Assembly: GCF_019649055.1 (NCBI RefSeq)
Contig: NW_026570267.1
Span: 992,001-1,056,000, forward strand
DNA: 64,000 nucleotides
Source of the DNA: Paramacrobiotus metropolitanus
Taxonomy: Eukaryota > Tardigrada > Eutardigrada > Parachela > Macrobiotidae
Direction: 5' to 3'
Shown here: piece after piece, positions 47,997 through 56,668 of the stretch
Layout: every line of letters starts with the position of its first letter
Position numbering within the stretch: the stretch's first letter is position 1
The notes under the pieces: model-generated
Told to the model about the DNA's origin: nothing
Seen by the model: the letters and a program-made list of their open reading frames with translations, nothing else
The model's database searches: none
Position numbers and translations under genes: made by a program

Positions 47997-50734
47997 GTAC
48001 AAATAAAGTGGGGAACAATGCTGCGTAATAGCAGGAAAAGCAAGAACAAAGCACTGATGGCTAATAGCAAGTGGATGCTAAAGGGTTCTTGAGCGTCTGT
48101 GGCGTGAAAGAAGCAACTGGCGGCAACCACGTGCTGTGTGCCATCAGCTGTGTGATGATGCGCAGACTGGACTCAATCCAACGCGAGCGTATGAACGCTG
48201 AGTCATACTGCGAGAGAGGAACGAGAGAGCAAGTGTGGCTCAGTGTATGCGCTGCGTATATCCGCTTCAGCGGATGAGTGCAGTGCAGCAGCACACGTAC
48301 GTACAAGCGAGAGAGGCGGTAACGGCAAGCAATGGGTGCAAGTACGTCCTGCGTGGACCGTACGCACCAGGCGCAGTCGTGGGCCTCTGACATGCCTCTG
48401 GGCGGGAATCCGAGCTCCTGCGAAGGATGCTCTGACTCAGTACCGCACCAGTACCGCACAACTCTCCGGTTAGACCCATGTGGGGTCGCCGGTACGCGTC
48501 CTCTGGCAGTGGGAGTCCGGTGTCTGGTCGACCGTCCCTTCTTCACTTCCGAACCCATGAGTGGAAACCACTCACGGCCGAGAAATCCGGAAGCCGCTCG
48601 GGCGTTTCGTTGGACCGGTGATGCATCTGTTGGCTGGCTTCTTGCTTCTGTTGGCATCGGAGAACAATGTGAAAAGAAATGTAATGAAAATTTATGCAGC
48701 GCGAAAGAAAAGTATGAAATAAAGTTTTAATCACAATTCCAGTGAGCAAAAGGGGTTACAAAACAGATCTGTCAAAGAGATCGAACTAGAAAAATACAAT
48801 TCCGTTTGTTAGGAAAAATGCTAAAAAAAATCTGTCCGGGGTTCCTATTCCGACTAGGATGACGTCCACAGGGCAATTGAGTCTCCACGGGGTCTCCTGT
48901 CCACTTTCATCCGGTAGGTTGGGTCCGGGGCATCAGTTCCCAGGTTAGCCGTCGTAACCGGTTACATTCACCGAAGTCGGGTAAGCACGGTTAAACACTT
49001 ACTTCCGACTCGTATCCGTCCGTTCGGGATAGAGAGGCACTGTTGCGGTTGCAAATGCCGAGGCATCCTCTCTGAATGGGGAATAGGACCGAGGTCGGTT
49101 TGACCAAGGTCGGCCTACCGGTAAGTCGACCGGCGGCTGGGGTAATTCGGCTATGTTCCGAATTCCGAAAGTTCAGGTCGGAAAAAGCTGTATGTAAGTC
49201 ATGCGGCCTTTGTGGTCGTCATGTACAGCAGTTCCGTTCAAAAAAGTGGTCGATTACAACCGTTCAATCTGCTACCACGAGCCTGGTTTGGAGTTATCCG
49301 AGTCGAACTGGCTCGAAGGTCCGGTCGGAATTCATGGGTTTCGTCGATGGAAGTGTCCAGTCGACTTCCATCCGGTATGTTCCGTTGTTGTCCGACTTTC
49401 TGTCGAGGTCGGTCATCCTATCCATCGGTGGTCGACTAGGGTTAACCTGCAATGACAGGCCCATGTGGGGCTAAATAAGTTCCTTCAAGTCGAATTTGTC
49501 CACCGCAGACAGCTATCGGTCTTCTTCCGTCATGTTGACCGAGTTTCCGACTTCCGACTTGTAGTCGGTTATGGTGAACTTCGGAAGGTCGGATGAACTG
49601 TGTGCTCATCCGTCCGAAGACTGAATTTTTCCGTTAGGAGGTCGGGTCTCGACTTCCAAATGGCTTTGCCGACTTGTTGTCGCGTCCGTCCGCCTTCTCT
49701 GCGGTCGCTTCCGATCTCGACTTGAGGTCGGTTATTCATGCCAAAGTTCTGAGGTCGGCTATCTTCCGACTTCCTTAGGTCGGATAAACTTTGTGTTCAT
49801 CCGTCAAAAGGGTAGGCGCTTCCGCAGGGAGGTCGATTTCCTACTTCTAATTCCTTTTCCGACCTGTTGTCGTTTACTTCCGACCTCCATCTGGTGGCTT
49901 CCGACTTTAGGAGTTCTGTGCATGCGGCTACAGTTGGCCGGGTCTCCGGTGTTCGGACATCCTTCGGTCAGCGTTGACTGGCAGAAGGATGTTCGGCAGC
50001 ACAACTCCGTTCCTTCTGTGGTTCCTGACATAAACTCTGGGTCGGATCCAGGTTACTGTTGGCTGGTTGTACCTCTGGGCGGTCGAGTCTCGTGCAGTCG
50101 CGACTTCTCCTGGCATCTGTTGGCCGAGTGACTGGCGCTTCATCATGGGATTGTGCTCGCTTACAACGCTAAGGGTCTTTGTGGCCCCAGTTGCCGAGCT
50201 CTTTGGTTTTAAACTTCATGCACATGCAAGTCCCTGAGGTCATCAGATCCGATTCTTCCGTTTTGTTTTGCCGCGAACCTGAGACGCCTAGCCACTTCTG
50301 TTGGGGGTAGACGACTCACGTCCACGGGGAAATTGTTGTTTGCCAGTGACGCTGCCCAATTGGCCGGTACTGTTGCGGGCAAGTGGTCATCGTCATCGGG
50401 GGTTCATTAAGGGGGGTGCAGGCCGAGTATTGTAACTCAGTCTGCCTAGGATGTTCCATTGAAGACATGGGGAAGCAGGTCGCGGCGGAGTCGTTGGTAC
50501 ACCGGTATCCAAATCACCGTCGCTATTCCTCTTCAGGGAATGGCAGCACGTTCGAGACGCGCGTAGTCGTGGTCACCGGTAAATCGGTTGGTTCCGATAT
50601 CCTCCGGGGGAGACTCGATTGGATGCCAGGTACAGAGCCTGTAGGTCTGGGTTCAACGGAGAATCCGGTTAACTAACACGTGGCTACTGCTAGCTTCCGT
50701 CCATTCTTCATGGTCGACTTCTGTTGGCCGTTAT

Positions 50735-50755
50735 AGTCGACCTCTGTGGTCGGCT
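50735..50755. repeat. Short hairpin, loop TCTGT
   Basis: Eight-pair stem AGTCGACC/GGTCGGCT (one G-T pair), loop TCTGT, in the non-coding GC-rich stretch. Confidence 0.85.
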
Positions 50756-50837
50756 GCCGTATATCTAGTCGATCTGTGTGGTCGGCTAGAGATCACGTTC
50801 CACGTTTCCAAAACCGGTCTTTGTGATCGGCTTGCAC

Positions 50838-50858
50838 AACCGACCTTTGTGGTCGGTT
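50838..50858. repeat. Short hairpin, loop TTTGT
   Basis: Perfect 8-bp stem AACCGACC/GGTCGGTT with loop TTTGT. Confidence 0.9.
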
Positions 50859-50904
50859 AGTGCGACAATATCCTTTATGTCTCTGAATCAAGGGCAAAGT
50901 ACAA

Positions 50905-50925
50905 AGTCGACCTTTGTGGTCGGCT
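50905..50925. repeat. Short hairpin, loop TTTGT
   Basis: Eight-pair stem AGTCGACC/GGTCGGCT (one G-T pair), loop TTTGT. It has the same stem as 50735-50755 with one loop change. Confidence 0.85.
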
Positions 50926-51625
50926 CGAATACTTATAGTCAAATCCGAGTCTTCCTGCACTGTTGGCGGCTCGGCCGAGGGATATCCGCTGTTTACACTG
51001 GTGAAGGCTGCTCAGCTACCCGGTTCCGAAGTTGGCCACGGGTGCTTGGCAAACATGGTGCTGAGCACGCAGCGACGTATTCAGCGCCATGTTAGCGTAA
51101 TCCTCTCGGTCTATGCTCCGGAGTCGGTTGGCCGGAGTAATCTTCATAGCCGGTCGTGGTTAATGGCGTGATCTGTACCATGTAACTATCGGTCGGCTCC
51201 ATGTAACGCGGATTGGGGCTTCTGTTGGCTCCGATAGTCGCAGAACGTGGTTGACGATCTGCCAGTGCCATGCTGGGGAACTGAGGTCGGTTTGCTCAGT
51301 TCTATCCAGGGGATTCCTCGGAGGACGTACCGGAACGGTGGAAAAGGCCGGCTTGTCAGGTCTAACCACTCGTTTCCGGGTCAAACCGAAGAATCCGGCC
51401 AACTTGTGTAGTCGGCACTCTGGCAAAAGTCATCGTTGACGTCCGCCGTATACATGGTTAGTCGGTTTCTGTAAAAAGAACTAAAGAAAAATGTCCATTT
51501 CGGAGTCGTTTCTTGGCGGTGCTGTTTCTCCGTCAGGTCGATTCTCGACCGTGCCGTTTCTCGGCGTTGAGTCCCCTTAGTTGTTCGAAGTGGGGGGGAT
51601 CGAGTTCCAATGTGGGAACTCGATC

Positions 51626-53791
51626 TTAACTGAGTGGGACTTCGACGGGCTTGTCGCCGCCGAAGTAATCTTCTTCCTCATCATCGTCCGGGCCAGGTCG
51701 GTTATGTGGCCGTATATTCGGGTCCCTAGGTCCGCAAGTTGCCGGGCCACTCCGTTGAGACATCTCGTCGGTCTCATCCGTTTCCTGGCCGGGGCGATGC
51801 GGGGCGATGGCCGCCTGTTTCCGGAGCCGCAGCGCATACGGTCGTGCGCCGGGTGCTATGTCGTCCGACATCCAAGGTTCGTAGGGCGATGAGTTGAATC
51901 CGCTAGGCAAAGTCTTCCTTTGGCGGTACCAGCTGATGAATCGGGTTGCGTCGTCGCTGGGATCTACGTGATCCTCACGAAAGGGATACTTTGTCGCATA
52001 CCGTTCGTGGGTATACAGCAAATCACGCATCCAGACGGCGAGGATTACACTTCTCATTGGTGTGCCAAGTTGGGCTACGAGGGTTTCCAAGGCCGCTGGT
52101 ATCATTTCGTTCTGGTACAGTCCGTACAGGGTGTAATGGCAAAAGTAATTGCCAAGTCGAGCTGCGAAAATGAATCGCAGGTATGCCGTGACTCCGTCTT
52201 GGGCCATGTCGACTTCCCCTTCGGGAAGATGCTGGGTTAAGTCCAGTGCTGCCCGAGCCGCGGTAATTACAAAAGCTGGGTGGGCGTCCGTGATGACGAA
52301 CTGGGCAATACTTTCCAACTCGTCATGGGAGTATTCCCGAGCTCCTAGTTGGCTCGCACGCGTTCCGTCCGGGCTGTATAGCGGTACGTTCAGTAAGACC
52401 GGGTCAGTCATCGACGGTAACGCATTCGATCTGGTATACGGATGTTCAACATTCTGTGCTGTGTGCGCAGACATGTTGAAGTCCGGTTGCCATTGATGTT
52501 GTTCAAGCAGCATCTGGTATCCAGATCGGACGAGGAATTGACGAAGGTTTTCTACCATCCGCCAGACTTGTGGTCGGTTCCGTTCCTCGTAGTTCATAAC
52601 GTTCATGATGTGATTTGTTCGTTCAGTCGGATGTGGCATTACGACTTCAGTTCCCTGTCGTCGGGCATGGTCGTACCGAGGATCTGCTCGGGCCGGCACT
52701 TCCACTTGTGGCAGTTGTGCCATCTGGTCGGCCGCATCGACGTCCATTTGCTCTTGTTGAGCTGCTGGTTCGACTTGGACTGCCGCTGCCGGTTCTGCCT
52801 GATGGACTTCCGGCTGCTGTTCGGGTGGGACGAAGTTACGTTTCGACTTATTTGTTAAGTCGACCGTAAGTCCGATTCCTGTTTCTCCAGATCCAGTGCG
52901 TTTTCCTGGTGGCGGTCTGGTCGGCTCTTTTCCGACCTGGCGGATGACAGCTCGTTGCTCTTCGATTTTGTCTCGAAGATCAACTGGGCCAATTCTATGT
53001 CGAAGGTCGTGTCCCGCTAAATTTTTGCTAGATCGGCGCTGCTGCTGTTGAGCCGCCGATTGGGTCCGAGTTCCGTGTTGGGGGATCTGCTGAGAGACAG
53101 TTGGACGGGCCTGTGTGACCACTGGCGTTGCCCTGTGTGGGATTGCCATCAACTGTTCCTGAGTCACCGGAACAAGGGTAACCGGCTGTTGGGTTCCGTC
53201 CGGCATGTTCATCATCATCGTCACCGATGCACTCGTCAATGGTCGGTGTGGATCTCCGATGAAGACGTCGCGTACATCGTGGATCAGCTGTTCGCTATCC
53301 GAGCGACCCTGTGTGGGTGCCGGTAACTGAATTTTTATTTCTGGTTCATAGTCGGTCGGTGGGGGATGGACTTTCATCAAGGCGATTCGTTCGTCGACCT
53401 CTTTGATCTTCTTTTGGTCCTCCAATTGACGATTAGCGTCTTGCAGCTGACGGTACTCCCACAGTCTATCTGTTAAGACTGGTGGTCGAGTTCCTTGCCT
53501 TGTCGGGTCGCGAGTGCGTTGTCGCTGGATGGTGGCCAGATTGTCCTGTTCATGCGACTCTAGTTGGTCGACTAGATATTCTCTGCCGGCCAGGTACCGA
53601 TATGCGCTCAAGTTACCAGCGACAACATTAATGTAAAGTGCCGCTGCCTGAGCTCGATGTTGCGGTCCAGTGCCGGTAACCCGTTCGTTTGTAAAGGATA
53701 CGATGCATTGTGCGCAGGGTAATCTGTTGTTGTCCCTCGTCGCGTTATTCCTGCACTGTTGGCAGTCCACCGTATAAGCTTCCGTACGAGT
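51626..53791 (-). CDS. ORF A: unrecognised protein with N-terminal CxxC pairs
   Basis: Minus-strand frame of about 721 codons ending in TAA. There is no ATG near the start. The frame begins right after a good splice acceptor (CTTTTGTTTTGACAG) at 53792, so I read it as an exon. An N-terminal VDCQQC ... LPCAQC pair could bind zinc. A helical region with a Gln/Arg-rich coiled coil follows (about residues 60-140), then a long Pro/Gln/Ala-rich disordered middle. A well-folded-looking C-terminal half contains HDELESIAQFVITDAHPAFV, a Tyr-rich stretch and Trp-rich segments, and the protein ends in an acidic tail (DDDEEEDYFGGD). I recognise no family; no RT, integrase, polymerase or protease motif is present. 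Confidence 0.7.
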   Translation of the reverse strand, partial: TRTEAYTVDCQQCRNNATRDNNRLPCAQCIVSFTNERVTGTGPQHRAQAAALYINVVAGNLSAYRYLAGREYLVDQLESHEQDNLATIQRQRTRDPTRQGTRPPVLTDRLWEYRQLQDANRQLEDQKKIKEVDERIALMKVHPPPTDYEPEIKIQLPAPTQGRSDSEQLIHDVRDVFIGDPHRPLTSASVTMMMNMPDGTQQPVTLVPVTQEQLMAIPHRATPVVTQARPTVSQQIPQHGTRTQSAAQQQQRRSSKNLAGHDLRHRIGPVDLRDKIEEQRAVIRQVGKEPTRPPPGKRTGSGETGIGLTVDLTNKSKRNFVPPEQQPEVHQAEPAAAVQVEPAAQQEQMDVDAADQMAQLPQVEVPARADPRYDHARRQGTEVVMPHPTERTNHIMNVMNYEERNRPQVWRMVENLRQFLVRSGYQMLLEQHQWQPDFNMSAHTAQNVEHPYTRSNALPSMTDPVLLNVPLYSPDGTRASQLGAREYSHDELESIAQFVITDAHPAFVITAARAALDLTQHLPEGEVDMAQDGVTAYLRFIFAARLGNYFCHYTLYGLYQNEMIPAALETLVAQLGTPMRSVILAVWMRDLLYTHERYATKYPFREDHVDPSDDATRFISWYRQRKTLPSGFNSSPYEPWMSDDIAPGARPYALRLRKQAAIAPHRPGQETDETDEMSQRSGPATCGPRDPNIRPHNRPGPDDDEEEDYFGGDKPVEVPLS

Positions 53792-53974
53792 CTGTCAAAA
53801 CAAAAGTAAGCAAACCGTTTCTCGGTTGCATCCTATACTTTTACACCCTATGATTACTACGGTCGGGCCAAGTCGGTTCTCGAGCTGGTCCGAGACGCCT
53901 TTGTGGTCGTCTATGAGGTAGATCGACTTCTGTTGGTCGATGACGCCTGTGTGGTGTCAATGGAGGAAGGTCGG
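53792..53974 (-). other. Spacer between ORFs B and A, probable intron with hairpins
   Basis: Contains three short hairpins (53813-53827, 53894-53911, 53922-53941) and the left half of a fourth zone (53942-53958). A good acceptor lies at its right-hand sense end. A donor candidate inside ORF B (GAACGAG followed by GTAACG, near 54006) is phase 1 while the acceptor exon reads in phase 0, so the join is unresolved. Confidence 0.45.
53894..53958. repeat. Cluster of three short hairpins
   Basis: 53894-53911 has GACG-CC/GG-CGTC arms with a one-base bulge and loop TTTGT. 53922-53941 has arms ATCGAC/GTCGAT. 53942-53958 has arms GACGCC/GGTGTC and loop TGTGT. They are nearly back to back. Confidence 0.8.
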
Positions 53975-56668
53975 TTATGCCACTCCTCCAACGCATTCTG
54001 CGTTACCTCGTTCCCGAGTAGGTGCTTCTGTCGACTCCGGCCGACTTGCTGTGTGCGAGTCGGCCGACTCGGTCGGTTGTGCCGAAGTCGGTCGTGTAGT
54101 CGGTAAATGTCCGTGCCGGTGAGTCGATGGGTTTAGGGCCAGAAACCGTTGACCACCCTGGGTTTTATCCGTATTCGAGGCGAACCGCTGTTGGTTAAGC
54201 GCCTTCGACAAGACGAATTCCAGGTCGTCCTCCAGGGAATACTTCGTTCGTCGTTCCGTCGGGTCCGGTTTCGGCTTATACTTTGGATCGGTTAGCTGGG
54301 GTTTCTCAGTTTTCCATTCGAACTCAAACCGTGCCGTGAGTTGGTGGAGTATTTCTCCACGGGTCAATCCTTCCGGATGCCATGACATTCCCATACACGC
54401 TTCGATAGCGTGTATCCATCCTTCATATGTTGAAGGAGCCGGGTCTCTTTGGGCCGGTGGGAACTCGTAGTACATCCGTTTTCCGCTGGTGTATGTTCGT
54501 ATCAACTTCCGTGCATGGTATCCCAAGTCACAGTAATGTCGTACATTATTCTGGCTCAGTTGTCGCCAGTCGCCCTTCTCGTCTACCTTCCAGTGTTGGA
54601 GGAGTTTGAAGGCGATCCTTGGTGTGGCGAACTTTGGTCCTTTTGTCGCAAGGGCCTTCAGGGCGGCGAACGTGTACATCCATCCTGCGTCATATTCCGA
54701 GACACTCGGCTTCGGTTTTGAAGCCGATTTAATGCCGGTATACTTTACCCTAACTTTGACCAACGGACGAATGTCGTCTGGTAGGACTTCCATCGTATCT
54801 TCATTCCATTCCGAGAGAAGAGGCTGTTGGTCAGTATCGGGGGTCAATGATATTCGTTGACCGTACTTGCGAGGGACGTATACTCCACCATCTGCCTCTT
54901 CGCCCTTAGGATCATCGGCTTTATCACCGCTATCCTTTTCTTCAGGTTGTTTATCCGGTATCTCCGGTTCGCCCTGCTGTTGAGGTGCCGGGTTTGACGG
55001 TGGTGGAGGTTTACCATTCTCGTCGTCGTCATCGTTATCGTCCTTTGGCGACCCGTTCCCAGGTGTTTGGAAATCGTCATCATCATCGTCGTCGGTTTCT
55101 TCCTCGGAAGACGAGATTAGTTCGGATGACTTCGGTTCTTTCTTCTTAGCCGGCTTAGTCGACTTCGTCTTAGTCGGCTTTGACTTTCCCTTCTGTTGGG
55201 TAGAGTCTTCCGGCTCCGGTGAAATTTCCATGGGCGAGGACGGTGGAAGTGACTGTACGTCCTTCGGGATGAATCGTCCTTTCGCGCTCCGAGTCGGCTT
55301 TGCCGTGCTTGCTCGTCCCGCTGGAGCCGCTGCCATGCCGACATATGTTGTCGGTTCAAAGGGCGCTCGAGGTCGGGATACGACTTGGACTCGTCTTTGT
55401 GACGACTGTCCAGCCGTACGAGCTATGTGCAGCAGGTTGGCTGCTTCGTCCGACGGTTGTTCGTTGGAGTCACTATACTCTTCGGTAGGTTCCGTACCAG
55501 CCGGAGGCTTGTCCGTATTGACGTAAGACATCCGGAGGTTAAATTCACGCCGATGTTGTTCCGGTATGAAGTTGGGCACGGTGTATCGTACCGGTACATC
55601 GCGTTCCGCGTTCGTCGTCTGAAGGGTATGTTCCACGACCAGGGCTTCGATTCGACCTGCTATATGGTCGATAATGTCATCGATGTTGCCCTTCTTGTCC
55701 ATGTACATCACGTTATATACACGGGCAATTTGGACCAAGGTCGATCCGCGGGGGTTCCTACTGTATCCGATACACCGCGCAATTCTAGTCGGTGTGTCGT
55801 CCGCGTTTCTTGCGGCTGCACTTCGGAGTGCTTTGATGAGATCCGGTGGGAGCAGTTCGGCCATACGTCCCCATTGTCGGTGAACGGCTACTGCTAATCC
55901 GAAATCCAAAGTCCAGGCGACGATCTGCATCATGAGTTGATGCGTCAACCACTTTCCGGTTTCGCCTCCGACCTGAATGTTGTTGGACAGATCTCGGACT
56001 AAGGACTGGTAAATGTCCGCGCCGTTTTTTCTGGCGTTTTCAATGCTCCTTACGACCTCTACGTGTACCCGAACGGTACGGATTAACGTCTCGACCGGGT
56101 CATCCGGCTGTTCATCCGGAAGACGCTCGCGTACGTCGTCTGGGGCTGGCCATTGTGATTCGTCAGTGTCCGCTCCATGGTCGAACATTTCTTTCAGGTC
56201 GCCTTTAAATCCTTCATAGGGATCACCCTCTCCATGGTCGGAGATTGAATCCTTTTCTTCGATGTCCGAGATGTGGTCGGATTCCGCATCAGACTGTTGC
56301 TTGGATGTGGAAGGCTGACTTTGTTCGATCGGAGTCGGCGGTTTTGGTGGGTTCCGTAGCCGACCTCCTGAAGTCTTAGCCGGCTTTGTGCCAGTTCGCT
56401 CCATGACTTCCTTGAATTTACGCTCCACCGCTTCCTTGTCGTGCGGTTGTTGAGCCTTTTCCTTCTGCTCGGTCCTTTGTGGGCCGGCATCTGAGATGTC
56501 CAGGTCGTCGGACGATTTATGTCGTTTGGCCGGATTAGGTTTCGGCGTCTTTCGGAGTCCGATTTCGGTTTGGTCGGTTCCTTGACTTCCGACTTTATCG
56601 GTTTCTTCTGAGTTTCCGTCGGTTGCGGCTTGGCAGGCTGTTTCGTTGCTTCTTTCTTGGCCTTCCGT
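53975..56668 (-). CDS. ORF B: unrecognised, two folded domains around acidic linkers
   Basis: Minus-strand frame open from 56668 to a TAA at 53975; an ATG appears only about 88 codons in. Order: Lys/Ser/Asp-rich start; a helical domain of about 170 residues (containing TGKWLTHQLMMQIVAWTLDF and PTRIARCIGYSRNPRGS); a long disordered region with Lys/Pro tracts and poly-Asp; then a second folded domain (WMYTFAALKALATKGPKFAT, AFKLLQHW, NVRHYCDLGYHARKLIRTY, KRMYYEFPP). The helix-helix-hairpin pattern of the last part would suit a winged-helix fold, which is inference. The first 475 nt overlap ORF C in a frame shifted by -1. No known family recognised. Confidence 0.7.
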   Translation of the reverse strand, partial: TEGQERSNETACQAATDGNSEETDKVGSQGTDQTEIGLRKTPKPNPAKRHKSSDDLDISDAGPQRTEQKEKAQQPHDKEAVERKFKEVMERTGTKPAKTSGGRLRNPPKPPTPIEQSQPSTSKQQSDAESDHISDIEEKDSISDHGEGDPYEGFKGDLKEMFDHGADTDESQWPAPDDVRERLPDEQPDDPVETLIRTVRVHVEVVRSIENARKNGADIYQSLVRDLSNNIQVGGETGKWLTHQLMMQIVAWTLDFGLAVAVHRQWGRMAELLPPDLIKALRSAAARNADDTPTRIARCIGYSRNPRGSTLVQIARVYNVMYMDKKGNIDDIIDHIAGRIEALVVEHTLQTTNAERDVPVRYTVPNFIPEQHRREFNLRMSYVNTDKPPAGTEPTEEYSDSNEQPSDEAANLLHIARTAGQSSQRRVQVVSRPRAPFEPTTYVGMAAAPAGRASTAKPTRSAKGRFIPKDVQSLPPSSPMEISPEPEDSTQQKGKSKPTKTKSTKPAKKKEPKSSELISSSEEETDDDDDDDFQTPGNGSPKDDNDDDDENGKPPPPSNPAPQQQGEPEIPDKQPEEKDSGDKADDPKGEEADGGVYVPRKYGQRISLTPDTDQQPLLSEWNEDTMEVLPDDIRPLVKVRVKYTGIKSASKPKPSVSEYDAGWMYTFAALKALATKGPKFATPRIAFKLLQHWKVDEKGDWRQLSQNNVRHYCDLGYHARKLIRTYTSGKRMYYEFPPAQRDPAPSTYEGWIHAIEACMGMSWHPEGLTRGEILHQLTARFEFEWKTEKPQLTDPKYKPKPDPTERRTKYSLEDDLEFVLSKALNQQRFASNTDKTQGGQRFLALNPSTHRHGHLPTTRPTSAQPTESADSHTASRPESTEAPTRERGNAECVGGVA

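Larger units (their letters stand above)
48050..51625. other. GC-rich, GTCGG-rich, hairpin-rich stretch without long frames
   Basis: By eye clearly GC-richer than the sequence before 48.05 kb and dominated by words such as GGTCGG, CCGACTT and CTTCTGTTGG, which also dominate the coding part to the right. It contains several short perfect hairpins. Open frames here are under about 200 codons and none looks like a protein I know. It may be the 3' non-coding part, a decayed coding extension, or intron of the locus on the right. Confidence 0.5.

Noticed and set aside
48061-48657. Minus-strand 198-codon frame as a gene
   Set aside because: GC-rich DNA gives long chance frames; no ATG-supported domain or splice sites.
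49076-49474. Plus-strand 132-codon frame as a gene
   Set aside because: Made of GTCGG-type words seen in several frames at once; no protein-like pattern.
53787-54006. Simple intron joining ORF B (donor near 54006) to ORF A (acceptor 53792)
   Set aside because: Donor is phase 1 and acceptor exon reads in phase 0, so the obvious join breaks frame.
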